Source of the DNA: Rhodovibrio salinarum DSM 9154 | GTDB taxonomy: Bacteria > Pseudomonadota > Alphaproteobacteria > Kiloniellales > Rhodovibrionaceae | Direction: 5' to 3' | NCBI RefSeq assembly: GCF_000515255.1 | Contig: NZ_KI911559.1 | Location: forward strand, 2,367,660-2,431,659 | Length of the DNA: 64,000 bases | In this document: positions 8,160-16,978 of the stretch, piece after piece | Position numbering within the stretch: the first letter of the stretch is position 1 | Layout of the letters: every line of letters begins with the position of its first letter | Notes under the pieces: model-generated | What the model saw: only the letters and a program-made list of their open reading frames with translations | Databases searched by the model: none | What the model was told of the DNA's origin: nothing | Translations under genes and position numbers: made by a program

Positions 8160-9277
8160 CCGGCGCGGCTGGGCGCATCTGGGGGCTGGTTCGGAAGGAG
8201 GCTTGGCAGATTCTGCGCGATCCCTCGTCGGTTGCGATCGCGTTCGTGCTGCCAGTGGTCTTGCTGTTCCTGTTCGGCTACGGCGTCTCGCTGGATGCCC
8301 GCCGTGTGCCCCTTGCCGTTGTGATGGAAGAGCAAACGCCAGCGGCGAATGACTTTCTGGCCTCGCTGACGAACTCGTCCTATTTCGTGCCCACGGTCGT
8401 GCACCAACGCCCGGCGGCGAACCGCGCACTGCTCGCCGGGCGGGTCGATGGCATCGTCGTCCTGCGTCAGGACTTCGCCGAACGCCTGCATGGGCCGGCT
8501 TCGGCGGCGATCCAGGTGATCGTCGATGGGGTCAATCCGAACCGTGGGCGCATTCTCCAGGGCTATCTGCAAGGCGCTTGGGAGAACTGGCTGCGCCAGC
8601 GCCGGCTGGAAGACCCCGCGGAGCCGAAAAGCACGCTCCGGCTGCAAAGCCGCGTCTGGTACAATCCGGGCGTCGATAGCCGCGACTTCATCGTGCCCGG
8701 ATTGGTCGCGATCATCATGACGTTGATCGGTGCGCTGCTGACCGCGCTGGTGATGGCGCGGGAGTGGGAGCGCGGGACGATGGAAGCGCTGTTTGCCACG
8801 CCCGTGCGGCCCGGCGAGGTCGTGCTGGGCAAGCTGCTGCCCTATTTCGTGCTTGGTATGGGCGGCATGGCGCTCTCGGTCGCCATGGCGGTCTGGCTGT
8901 TCGAGGTGCCGTTGCGTGGGTCGTTGGGTCTATTGATCCTGACGTCCGCCGTCTTCATGGCGAACGCGCTTGGCATGGGGCTGTTCATCTCGACCCTGAC
9001 ACGCAGTCAGTTCGTCGCCGCCCAGGCCGCGATCATGGCGACCATGCTGCCGGCGATCATGCTTTCGGGCTTCATCTTCGACATCTCCGCGATGCCGGGT
9101 TGGGTGCAGGCGATCACCTACCTGGTCTCCGCGCGCTATTTCGTGTCGATCCTGCAGACCCTGTTCCTGGTCGGGAACGTTTGGCCGCTGATCTGGCCGA
9201 ACCTGGCTGCGCTTGCCGGCTTTGCGGTGCTTCTGATCGGAATTGCCGTGCTGCGCACCCGCAAGAGTCTGGAGTAG
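8156..9277 (+). CDS. ABC-2 type permease (YbhS-like)
   Basis: A 373-residue ABC-2 membrane subunit. One N-terminal helix (FVLPVVLLFLFGYGVSL) is followed by a large extracytoplasmic domain (about 50-170) and then five helices clustered in the C-terminal half (from IVPGLVAIIMTLIGALLTAL onward). The conserved REWERGTMEALFATP motif sits between helices 2 and 3. The start at 8156 forms an ATGA overlap with the ATPase gene, and the longer open frame upstream only reads through that gene. It pairs with the next gene to form the membrane channel of the exporter. Confidence 0.92.
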   Translation: MTGAAGRIWGLVRKEAWQILRDPSSVAIAFVLPVVLLFLFGYGVSLDARRVPLAVVMEEQTPAANDFLASLTNSSYFVPTVVHQRPAANRALLAGRVDGIVVLRQDFAERLHGPASAAIQVIVDGVNPNRGRILQGYLQGAWENWLRQRRLEDPAEPKSTLRLQSRVWYNPGVDSRDFIVPGLVAIIMTLIGALLTALVMAREWERGTMEALFATPVRPGEVVLGKLLPYFVLGMGGMALSVAMAVWLFEVPLRGSLGLLILTSAVFMANALGMGLFISTLTRSQFVAAQAAIMATMLPAIMLSGFIFDISAMPGWVQAITYLVSARYFVSILQTLFLVGNVWPLIWPNLAALAGFAVLLIGIAVLRTRKSLE

Positions 9278-9282
9278 CGGCG

Positions 9283-10392
9283 ATGTGGGGACGGCTCGCT
9301 GCGCTTGTTGTGAAGGAATTCCGGGCGATCTGGCGGGACCGCCGCAGCCGCGCGGTCCTGATCTTGCCGCCGCTGGTGCAATTGCTGATCTTCGCTTATG
9401 CGGCGACCTTCGACGTCGACAATGCGCGGCTGGCGATCCTGAACCAGGATATGAGTGCGGAGTCCCGGGATCTGGTCGCGCGTTTCACCGCCTCCGATGG
9501 CTTCCGCCCGGTCGCGCGTCTGGACCATGTTGACGAGATCGCCCCGACGATCGACGAGAAAAGGGCGCTTGCCGTGCTGCACATCGGTCCCGATTTCGCC
9601 GCGGACCTGAAGGGCAGTGGGGCGGCCGAGGTACAGCTGATCCTAGACGGCCGGCGGGCCAATTCCGCGCTCGTGGTCCTTGGTTACGCGGATGAGATCG
9701 TTGCGGGGTTCGTCCGTGACCAGGGTGAAACCGCAGGGGCCGCTGGCCCGCCGGCGACGCTGGTCAGCCGGGCATGGTTCAACCCGAACCTGAAAAGTCA
9801 GTGGTTCATCGTGCCTGGGCTAGTCGGAACCCTGACGTTGGTGGTCACGATGGTCGTGGCCGGGTTGTCCGTCGCCCGGGAGCGGGAACTCGGCACCTAT
9901 GAGCAGCTCATGGTCACGCCGCTTCGACCGGTCGAGGTGCTGATCGGCAAGATGGTCCCCGCGCTTTTGATCGGCCTGTTCGAGGGCGCGGCGATCACAG
10001 CGATCGCGATCTACTGGTTCCAGGTCCCGTTCCGCGGAGACCTAGCCTTACTCGCGCTCGCGCTTGTCCTGTTCCTGATCTCATCGGTCAGCGTCGGATT
10101 GATGATCTCGGCCTATGCGCGTACCCAGCAGCAAGCGATCGTGGGCGCGTTCCTGTTCCTGATGCCGGCCATCATTCTGTCCGGGTTCGCGACCCCGATC
10201 GACAACATGCCGACGTTCGTCCAGTTGCTGACCTACGCCGATCCGCTGCGCTACATGCTGGTGATCTTGCGCGGACTGTTCCTGCGGGATCTGCCGGTGG
10301 AACTCGTCCTGCAACAGCTTTGGCCGATGCTGGTGATCGCGGTGGTGACCGGTGTGGTCGCGGTCTGGCTGTTTCGCAAGCGCGTCCAGTAA
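9283..10392 (+). CDS. ABC-2 type permease, second subunit (YbhR-like)
   Basis: A 369-residue ABC-2 permease with the same plan as its upstream neighbour: first helix LILPPLVQLLIFAYAATF, extracytoplasmic domain, then five helices with the motif RERELGTYEQLMVTPLRP. It starts at ATG 9283, five bases after the stop of the first permease; the longer frame from 8764 overlaps that gene and is not used. It is the last gene of the operon and is followed by a strong hairpin terminator at 10470. The YbhFSR class exports drugs or cations in other bacteria; the substrate here is unknown. Confidence 0.92.
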   Translation: MWGRLAALVVKEFRAIWRDRRSRAVLILPPLVQLLIFAYAATFDVDNARLAILNQDMSAESRDLVARFTASDGFRPVARLDHVDEIAPTIDEKRALAVLHIGPDFAADLKGSGAAEVQLILDGRRANSALVVLGYADEIVAGFVRDQGETAGAAGPPATLVSRAWFNPNLKSQWFIVPGLVGTLTLVVTMVVAGLSVARERELGTYEQLMVTPLRPVEVLIGKMVPALLIGLFEGAAITAIAIYWFQVPFRGDLALLALALVLFLISSVSVGLMISAYARTQQQAIVGAFLFLMPAIILSGFATPIDNMPTFVQLLTYADPLRYMLVILRGLFLRDLPVELVLQQLWPMLVIAVVTGVVAVWLFRKRVQ

Positions 10393-10469
10393 GCTGCTTT
10401 AAAGCACGCCTCAGCAGTTGGCTGTCCGGACAGAGTCGGGTTGCTGGCTTCACGGTGCTGTCAGAACGG

Positions 10470-10509
10470 GCCCGCGCCAGCCAGCAACCGGCCAGCGCGG
10501 GCATTTCTT
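10470..10509 (+). terminator. Rho-independent terminator of the ABC export operon
   Basis: Perfect arms GCCCGCGC and GCGCGGGC (10470-10477 and 10495-10502) enclose a loop and are followed on the plus strand by ATTTCTT. It lies between the convergent ends of the exporter operon and the HupE gene and may serve both directions. Confidence 0.65.
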
Positions 10510-10519
10510 GAAGATGGCC

Positions 10520-11101
10520 TTAGACAGTGCCGGCGAGCAGAAGCAGTCCGGCACAGGATGCGGCGGCGCCGGTCACGCGCATGAGTTTGGCGCCCGAGTC
10601 GAACCGGGCCAGAGCATACCCGGCCAGCAAGCCCGCGCCGTGCAGCAGGGCCGTCGCGAGAACGAAACCAAGCCCATAGGTGATCCCGGAAGCGGCCACG
10701 GGCATCTCCGCCCCGTGCGCATGCCCGTGGAAAACGGCAAACACGCCGACGACAGCGATGGCGAGGATGGATGGCAAGGCCCGGCCACTGGCGACGATGG
10801 CGCCCAGCACCACCACGGAGAGGACGATCGCGAGCTCGACGAGCGGCAGCGTAATCGCCGCGGCGCCGAGCACACCGCCAACCACCATCATACCGACGAA
10901 ACTAGCCGGCACGGCCCAAGTGGCGCGACCTCCCATGTGGAAAGCCAGCAGGCCGACCGTCACCATTGCAAGAACGTGATCCAATCCACCGATCGGGTGC
11001 AGGAAGCCGGTTGTAAAGCCGCCCGTGGTCATCGCCCCAGTGTGCGCAGTTGCGCTGGAGGCGGTCAGGACGGTTGCGAGAAAAGCGAGTAGAAATCTCA
11101 T
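10520..11101 (-). CDS. hupE: HupE/UreJ-family metal permease, probable cobalt importer
   Basis: A 193-residue membrane protein with an N-terminal signal-like segment (MRFLLAFLATVLTASSATAHTG) and about six further helices. The family motif HPIGGLDHVLAMVTVGL near residue 35 and the later VFHGHAHGAE supply the histidines and aspartate of the metal site. HupE/UreJ proteins transport nickel or cobalt. The cobalamin riboswitch directly upstream argues for cobalt, repressed when B12 is plentiful. The start at 11101 follows AAAGGAGACTTT; the longer frame to 11338 reads through the riboswitch and is not used. Confidence 0.85.
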   Translation of the reverse strand: MRFLLAFLATVLTASSATAHTGAMTTGGFTTGFLHPIGGLDHVLAMVTVGLLAFHMGGRATWAVPASFVGMMVVGGVLGAAAITLPLVELAIVLSVVVLGAIVASGRALPSILAIAVVGVFAVFHGHAHGAEMPVAASGITYGLGFVLATALLHGAGLLAGYALARFDSGAKLMRVTGAAASCAGLLLLAGTV

Positions 11102-11157
11102 AAAGTCTCCTTTCGGCGCCCACCGCGCCGTTGGTCTGAGGTCGGTCGTTTGAGTGC

Positions 11158-11320
11158 GGTCGGTCTCCTGGCTGAGGATGTTGCCGCGCTCGCCTTCCCA
11201 GCACGATGCCAGTGGCCTGATGAGCGTGGTTTCGTCCAACACAGTGGCGGGGGCCACACCGGACTTGCACCGGTTTCCCGTTCGCAGGGTGCGAATACCG
11301 CGTGGAAGAGGGTACCGACC
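11158..11320 (-). ncRNA. Cobalamin (B12) riboswitch
   Basis: Read on the minus strand, the region shows the conserved core of the adenosylcobalamin aptamer. The P1 stem is GGTCGGT (11314-11320) paired with ACCGACC (11158-11164). The segment GGTGCAAGTCCGG and the run CCCCCGCCACTGT lie at about 11237-11270, GGGAAGGC is near 11191-11198, and the B12 box AGCCAGGAGACC lies at 11162-11173. It ends about 57 bases before the HupE ATG. Riboswitches of this class shut off expression when cobalamin is bound. The downstream segment holds a CGGCGC/GCGCCG hairpin (about 11115-11130) next to the ribosome-binding site, a likely part of the expression platform. Confidence 0.93.
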
Positions 11321-11538
11321 GTTAATGACTTCGAGCAAGCATCCCGACCGATTTTTCGCTCGGGCGGATCAACTCTGATTCGGGCTATATCGCCTATTCG
11401 AAAGACGCACGCGGGTAAGTGTGGTCGCGGCAGTGGTGTTCTGATTGTTGCCACGCAACTGAGCTCTTGTACCTGCGCCAGCCGGCCCAAACCTACACCG
11501 GGTAAGATAGATGCACGGTGATGAAGAGGAGCGGTCCG

Positions 11539-13257
11539 GTGCCCACGCACAACCGCGATATCGCGGCGAAGTTCGACGAACTGGCGGATTTGCTCGAAAT
11601 TCAAGGCGCCAACGTTTTCCGGGTGCGCGCCTACCGCAACGGCGCCCGGACCCTCCGCGATCTGCCGCACAGCGTCGTCCAGCTATTGCGTGACGGCACG
11701 GATTTGACGGAGTTACCCGGGATCGGCGCGGATTTGGCGCAGAAGACCCGCGAGATCGTCGAGACCGGCGAACTCAGCGACTTACAGGAAATCGTTCAGG
11801 ACGTCCCGGAAAGCCTGATCGATGTGATGGGTATTGCCGGTCTCGGGCCTAAGCGGGTCAAGACGCTCTACGAAGCGCTTGGCGTGCGGGACCTGGCCGG
11901 TCTGAAGAAAGCGACTGAGTCCGGTGAAATTCAAGACCTCTCCGGGTTTGGTAAGAAGACCGAGCAGAACATTCTGGAGGAGCTGGCGACCCGTGGAAGT
12001 GGTGAGAAACGGTTCCGGCGCCGGGATGCCGAGGAGCTTGCCGAACCGTTGATCGAAATGCTGCGGCAGATCGACGGCGTCGACCAGGCGATCATTGCCG
12101 GCAGTTACCGGCGCCGGAAGGAGACGGTCGGCGATCTCGACATCCTGCTGAGCTGTTCGGACGCCGGCCCGGTGATGGACCGTTTCGTCGCTTACGACGA
12201 CGTCCAGCGCGTGCTCTCGCACGGACAGACACGGGCGAGCGTGGTGCTTAAGGGTGGCCTGCAGGTCGATCTGCGGGCGGTTGCGCGGGAAAGCTATGGC
12301 GCCGCGCTGCACTACTTCACCGGCAGCCAGGCGCACAATATCAGGGTTCGCCAACTGGGCCAGCAGCGCGGCCTAAAGGTCAACGAATACGGCGTTTTTG
12401 AAGGCGAGACGCGGGTTGCCGGCAGGCGCGAGGTCGAGGTGTTCGAGGCCGTCGGTCTGCCCGAGATCGTGCCCGAGCTGCGCGAGGATCGCGGCGAGAT
12501 CGAGGCGGCGCAGACTGACAAACTGCCCGATCTTGTCACGCTCGACGACATCTGCGGCAACCTCCACAGCCATACCGACTGGTCCGACGGAGCGGGCACG
12601 CTGGAGGAGATGGCCCAGGCGGCGAAAGCGCGTGGCTTGAGCTACCTGGCGATCACCGACCATTCCAAGGCGGTACGGGTTGCCGGCGGCCTGGACGCCG
12701 ACCGGCTGGCCCGGCAGATCGACGCGATCGACGACCTGAACGAGTCGCTCGACGGTATCACCCTGTTGAAGGGGATCGAGGTCGACATTCTGGAGGACGG
12801 GACGCTCGATCTGCCGGACGCGGTCCTCGCGCGCCTTGATTTGACCGTCTGTTCGATCCACAGCCGGATGAACCTGTCTGGCGATAAGCAGACGACCCGG
12901 GTGCTCAAGGCGATGGAGAACCCGAACTTTACCATCCTGGGCCATCCCACCGGCCGGTTGCTGGGCGAACGGGCAGGCTACCAGCTCGACATGGAGCAGG
13001 TGATCGCCCAGGCCTCCCAGGGTGGCCACGTGCTGGAGATCAATGCCCAGCCGGCGCGCCTCGACCTGGACGATACGCACGCCAAGATGGCGCGTGAGGC
13101 CGGGGTGAAACTGTCGATCGCCACCGATGCGCACGCCGGTACGCACCTCGACCTGATGCGCTTCGGTGTGGATCAGGCCCGGCGCGGCTGGGTGACGGCT
13201 GACGACGTAATCAACACGCGGGACCTACAAGGGCTTCGGAAGCTTCTGCGCGGCTAA
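11539..13257 (+). CDS. polX: DNA polymerase/3'-5' exonuclease PolX
   Basis: A protein of about 572 residues with the bacterial PolX layout. An N-terminal 8-kDa-like/helix-hairpin-helix region (ANVFRVRAYRNGARTL, LPGIGADLAQKT) is followed by a polymerase palm with GSYRRRKETVGDLDILLS, which supplies two catalytic aspartates, and VDLRAV, which supplies the third. A C-terminal PHP domain begins LHSHTDWSDGAGTLEEM. The family fills gaps in base excision repair, and the PHP domain gives exonuclease or AP-endonuclease activity. I prefer the GTG at 11539, 7 bases after GAGGAG, so that the protein begins PTHNRDIAAKF as in relatives; ATG 11521 is the alternative. It precedes a DNA glycosylase gene by 41 bases, a sensible repair pairing. 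Confidence 0.92.
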   Translation: MPTHNRDIAAKFDELADLLEIQGANVFRVRAYRNGARTLRDLPHSVVQLLRDGTDLTELPGIGADLAQKTREIVETGELSDLQEIVQDVPESLIDVMGIAGLGPKRVKTLYEALGVRDLAGLKKATESGEIQDLSGFGKKTEQNILEELATRGSGEKRFRRRDAEELAEPLIEMLRQIDGVDQAIIAGSYRRRKETVGDLDILLSCSDAGPVMDRFVAYDDVQRVLSHGQTRASVVLKGGLQVDLRAVARESYGAALHYFTGSQAHNIRVRQLGQQRGLKVNEYGVFEGETRVAGRREVEVFEAVGLPEIVPELREDRGEIEAAQTDKLPDLVTLDDICGNLHSHTDWSDGAGTLEEMAQAAKARGLSYLAITDHSKAVRVAGGLDADRLARQIDAIDDLNESLDGITLLKGIEVDILEDGTLDLPDAVLARLDLTVCSIHSRMNLSGDKQTTRVLKAMENPNFTILGHPTGRLLGERAGYQLDMEQVIAQASQGGHVLEINAQPARLDLDDTHAKMAREAGVKLSIATDAHAGTHLDLMRFGVDQARRGWVTADDVINTRDLQGLRKLLRG

Positions 13258-13298
13258 CCGCCCAGCTATCCAAACCGAGAGGAGCGAGAGAACGCGGT

Positions 13299-14090
13299 AT
13301 GCCCGAACTGCCGGACGTTGAAGCGAACGCGATAGAGCTGCGCGCACACGCCCTGGACCGTGAAATCGCACGGGTCGCCCTGCACGATCCGCAGCGCCTG
13401 CGCGGCAGCAACCCGGCGGATCTGGAAGCAGCGCTGACCGGTTATGCGTTCGAGGCCGTAGCACGCCACGGTAAGATGCTGTTTGTGAAGGTTTCTTGTG
13501 GTTGGCACCTGGTCGTGCACTTCGGCATGACCGGCCATCTGACGCGGCTCGATGATGGCGCGCGCGAGCCGGCGCACTGCCGTCTGCATCTGCTCTTTCG
13601 TGACGGCGGCGGGCTGGCCTTCACCGACCAGCGCCGTCTGGGCTGGGTCGAGTTGACCGACGATCCGGCGCACTACCTGCGCAGCCAGGATCTTGGTCCG
13701 GACGTGCTTGCGCTTGAGGCCGAGACGTTCGCCCGGCGGATCGGCGGCAAGCGGGGCCAGCTCAAGACCGCGCTGATGGATCAGAGCGTGGTCGCTGGTC
13801 TTGGGAACGTTTGGGCGGATGAAGTGCTGTTCCAGACTGGCCTGCGCCCGGACGTCAAGGCGCACGAGCAGAAACCGGAGGTGCTGCGCACGCTGCACGC
13901 CACTATCCGCAAGGTGTTGCCCGTCGCCGCCGAGCACGGCGCCGATCTGGCCCGGCTGCCCGCCAGCTTTCTGACGCCCCAGCGCGGGCAGGAACACCCG
14001 ACGTGTCCCAACTGCGGCCACGCGCTGGAGACGCCGAAGATCGCCGGACGCACCGCCTACCTCTGTCCGGTGTGTCAGGCTTCGCGGTAG
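13299..14090 (+). CDS. mutM: Formamidopyrimidine-DNA glycosylase (Fpg/MutM family)
   Basis: A 263-residue protein starting MPELPDVE, the invariant N-terminus in which Pro2 is the Schiff-base nucleophile and Glu3 the general acid. A conserved lysine follows in HGKMLFV (about residue 59). The H2TH region includes MDQSVVAGLGNVWADEVLFQTGLRP. The C-terminus carries a zinc finger with pairs CPNC and CPVC. The enzyme excises oxidised purines and nicks the strand. It is possibly co-transcribed with polX. The family also includes Nei-like members, and the substrate preference cannot be settled by eye. Confidence 0.9.
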   Translation: MPELPDVEANAIELRAHALDREIARVALHDPQRLRGSNPADLEAALTGYAFEAVARHGKMLFVKVSCGWHLVVHFGMTGHLTRLDDGAREPAHCRLHLLFRDGGGLAFTDQRRLGWVELTDDPAHYLRSQDLGPDVLALEAETFARRIGGKRGQLKTALMDQSVVAGLGNVWADEVLFQTGLRPDVKAHEQKPEVLRTLHATIRKVLPVAAEHGADLARLPASFLTPQRGQEHPTCPNCGHALETPKIAGRTAYLCPVCQASR

Positions 14091-14111
14091 CCGACTGTCG
14101 CTGGCTGCCCG

Positions 14112-15395
14112 CTAAAAACCGAACAACGCTGGCAGGCCGGTCGTGATCGAAGGCACCAGGATGATCACGGCGAGCGCGACCAGGGCAGTCACCACGAACG
14201 GCCAGATCGTGCGGAACAGGTCTTCCAGCGGCACCCGTCCGACGGCGGAGACGATGTAGACGCATGCGCCCATCGGCGGGGTGATCAGCGCGATCGTGAT
14301 GTTGAGCGTCATCACGATGCCGAAGTGAAAGGGATCGATCCCGGCAGCTGTCGCGACCGGCGCGAACACCGGGGTAAGCAGCACCAGCGCAGCGATCTCC
14401 TCCATGAACATGCCGATCACGAAGGTGATTGCGCTCAGGATCACCAACACCAGCAGCGGGCTGTGCGCGAATTCCAGGACGAAGCTGGCGAACGCTTGCG
14501 GCACTTGGTTGAATGACAGCAGCCAGCCGATCACCGCCGCTGCACCGATGATCAGGAAGATCGCGCTGGAAAGGCGCGCCGTCTCGGCGACGGAAGCGGC
14601 CAGGGCGCGTATGGTGAGCTGCCGGGTCAGTAGCAAGCCGGCGATCACGACGTAGGCCACGGCGAGCGCACCGGACTCGGTCGGGGTCACCACGCCCCAG
14701 ATGATGCCGCCCAGGATGATCACCGGCGCGATCAGGGCTGGGAGCGCGTAGACCACGGCACGGCCGAGCGCGGCCATAGAGAAGCGTTCGCCGGTGGGCT
14801 GGAACCCATTGCGTTTGGCGTGCAGCCAGTTGAGCCCGATAAACGCGATGCCGAGCACCAGTCCCGGGATGATCCCGGCCACGAACAGGCCGCCGATCGA
14901 GGTGCCGGTCATCGTGCCGTACAGGATCATGAAGATCGACGGCGGGATGATCGGGCCGATCAGCGAGCTTCCCGCCGTCAGTCCGGCGGCGTAGGAGCGG
15001 GTAAAGCCGTCCTTCTCCATCGCCGGGATCAGGATCGAGCCAAGCGCGCTGGAATCCGCGGCCGCGGAGCCGTTGACGCCCGCGAACAGGATGCTCGCGA
15101 CGACGTTGACGTACCCCAGTCCGCCGCGCAGGAAGCCGACGACCGCCCGGCACAGCACCAGCAGCCGGTCGGTTAGGCCAGCATGGTTCATCAACGTGCC
15201 GGCCAGCACGAAGAAGGGGATCGCCATCAGCGTGAAGACGTCGATCCCGCCGAAATACTGCTGGATCATCAGCCGCAGCATCGAGGGATCGCCGATCCAC
15301 GCAAACCCGGTCAATCCAGCCGCCAGCAGCGAGACGAACAACGGCGCGCCGACCACCATCAGCACGATGAACACACCCAGCATGGCCCAGGTCAC
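14112..15395 (-). CDS. dctM: TRAP transporter large permease (DctM family)
   Basis: A 427-residue protein of about 12 hydrophobic segments with the DctM motifs, including FFVLAGTLMNHAGLTDRLL and the repeated half around IGMFMEEIAALVLLTPVFAP. It is the sodium-driven channel subunit of a tripartite ATP-independent periplasmic transporter. The start is GTG at 15395, overlapping the stop of the small permease (GTGA), which fits the strict coupling usual for these genes. It is the third gene of the dctP-dctQ-dctM operon and converges with mutM, with 21 bases between stops. Confidence 0.93.
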   Translation of the reverse strand: MTWAMLGVFIVLMVVGAPLFVSLLAAGLTGFAWIGDPSMLRLMIQQYFGGIDVFTLMAIPFFVLAGTLMNHAGLTDRLLVLCRAVVGFLRGGLGYVNVVASILFAGVNGSAAADSSALGSILIPAMEKDGFTRSYAAGLTAGSSLIGPIIPPSIFMILYGTMTGTSIGGLFVAGIIPGLVLGIAFIGLNWLHAKRNGFQPTGERFSMAALGRAVVYALPALIAPVIILGGIIWGVVTPTESGALAVAYVVIAGLLLTRQLTIRALAASVAETARLSSAIFLIIGAAAVIGWLLSFNQVPQAFASFVLEFAHSPLLVLVILSAITFVIGMFMEEIAALVLLTPVFAPVATAAGIDPFHFGIVMTLNITIALITPPMGACVYIVSAVGRVPLEDLFRTIWPFVVTALVALAVIILVPSITTGLPALFGF

Positions 15396-15901
15396 GGCAC
15401 GACCTCCGTGTCGTTGCGGCCGGCCGGGCCGGCTAGCAGGATCAAGAGGTACTGCAGCACCATCAGGCCCATGCCGGCTGGGATCGATGCCGTGGGGACG
15501 CTGCGCGAGACGTTCATGGCAAGCGTGGTCATGGCCGAGACCTTCTGGGCATAGTAGGCGCCCATCACCGTCATGAAGATGAGGATGGCGAGCACCACGA
15601 GGCGCCGGAACGTCTGCACGACGACGGCGACTCTGGGCGGCAGCCGGTCGACGACGATGCGGATCTGCATGTGTTCGCCGCGCCTGAGCGCCGCGGCGCC
15701 GGCCAGCAGGACGGACCAGATCAGCGCATAGCGCGCCAGCTCTTCCGTCCAGATCGGGGAAACGTCAAAGCCGTAGCGCGCGACAACGGCGAACACGATC
15801 ACGCCGACGTTGAGGGTGAGGCAAAGGCCGGCCGCCCAGGCGCTGACGTGTTCGACGCCACGCGCCCAGACGGCTGCCTTGCGTTGGAGGGAGTGAGTCA
15901 T
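15392..15901 (-). CDS. dctQ: TRAP transporter small permease (DctQ family)
   Basis: A 169-residue protein with four predicted helices (about residues 18-40, 50-70, 90-110 and 130-150) and the family motif VSPIWTEELARYALIW after the second helix. It forms the membrane complex with the large permease. The gene lies 18 bases downstream of the binding-protein gene and overlaps the large permease gene. Confidence 0.9.
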   Translation of the reverse strand: MTHSLQRKAAVWARGVEHVSAWAAGLCLTLNVGVIVFAVVARYGFDVSPIWTEELARYALIWSVLLAGAAALRRGEHMQIRIVVDRLPPRVAVVVQTFRRLVVLAILIFMTVMGAYYAQKVSAMTTLAMNVSRSVPTASIPAGMGLMVLQYLLILLAGPAGRNDTEVVP

Positions 15902-15919
15902 GCGGAGCTAGTGATGCGC

Positions 15920-16978
15920 TCAGGAACCGTCGGAAGCCATCTCGTTGGCTTTGGTCGCGCTTTCCTTGGCGAGGTCGATCCACTTCTGATCGATCTTCTC
16001 CGCCAGCCACTTGTTGTAGGCCGGCTGGCCCTGCTCCCGGAACGCCTGCATCTCCTCCTCGTTCGGGTGGTAGACCTCCATCCCGTTTTCCTTGAGGAAG
16101 TCGACGCGCTCCTGGACCTTTGCCTCGACCCAGATGCGGTTGATGACGTTGGCCTCGTGCGCGGCCGTGCGGATCGCCTCCCGCTGCGCGTCCGGCAACT
16201 GGTCCATCCAGGCCCCGTTCACCAGCAGGAACTGCATCGAGTACTGGATATTGGCCATCGTCAGGTACTTCTGCACTTCCTGCAGGCTGCCGATGATGAT
16301 GTACATTGGCGGGTTCATCTGCCCGTCGGCGACGCCGGTCTTAAGCGCCGTGTAGACCTCGGTCCAGGGAATGGGCGCACCGGACGCGCCGAATGCCTGG
16401 TAGAGCGCCACCTGGCTCTGATCCATGGCGCGGAACTTCAGGCCTTCGAAGTCCTCCGGGGAATGGATCGGACGCTCGGAGTTGGTGAACGCGAGGAACC
16501 CGCCTTCCTCCACGGCTTCCAGCAGCTCGGCACCGGTGCGCTCGCGGAAGGCTTCCGTTGCCTGCTCCCAGTAGGCGCTGTCCTCGTAAAAGTGGTGCGC
16601 CGCTTCGAACGACTTGAACATGAACGGGGCGTTGCCGGCGAAGATTTCCGGGAAGACGGATTGCATGCCGGCGAGCGAGGCGACGTTGATCACGGGCCCG
16701 CTCATCACCTGCTCCATACGGGCGGATTCCTTGCCGAGCTGGCTGTTAGGGTATAGCTCGACCTCGATCGCGCCCCCGGTGCGCAGCTTGACGAGTTCCT
16801 TGAAATTGCTCGCGAAGCGGTGCACCGCGTTCTTGGTTGTTTCGGGCGGGCCGTTATAGGACATCTTGATCGTCATCGTGTCCTGCGCCGCCGCGGCGTT
16901 GCCGCCGATCGCTCCGATCGCCACGAGCGCGGCCGTGAGCCCGGCCACGACATGCCGGCGTTTCAGCACCCTTGTCAT
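15920..16978 (-). CDS. dctP: TRAP transporter substrate-binding protein (DctP family)
   Basis: A 352-residue periplasmic protein with a twin-arginine-looking or Sec signal (start MTRVLKRRHVVAGL, cleavage near ANAAAAQ at about 32). Family features include LYPNSQLGKESARMEQV and LKFRAMDQ, where the conserved arginine binds the carboxylate of the ligand. The ligand is probably an organic acid, but it cannot be named. It is the first gene of the operon and is divergent from a sugar dehydrogenase across a 389-base gap. Confidence 0.9.
   Translation of the reverse strand: MTRVLKRRHVVAGLTAALVAIGAIGGNAAAAQDTMTIKMSYNGPPETTKNAVHRFASNFKELVKLRTGGAIEVELYPNSQLGKESARMEQVMSGPVINVASLAGMQSVFPEIFAGNAPFMFKSFEAAHHFYEDSAYWEQATEAFRERTGAELLEAVEEGGFLAFTNSERPIHSPEDFEGLKFRAMDQSQVALYQAFGASGAPIPWTEVYTALKTGVADGQMNPPMYIIIGSLQEVQKYLTMANIQYSMQFLLVNGAWMDQLPDAQREAIRTAAHEANVINRIWVEAKVQERVDFLKENGMEVYHPNEEEMQAFREQGQPAYNKWLAEKIDQKWIDLAKESATKANEMASDGS

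Noticed and set aside
12373-13146. 257-residue minus-strand ORF inside polX
   Set aside because: Wholly antisense to the PHP domain of polX, with composition of a shadow.
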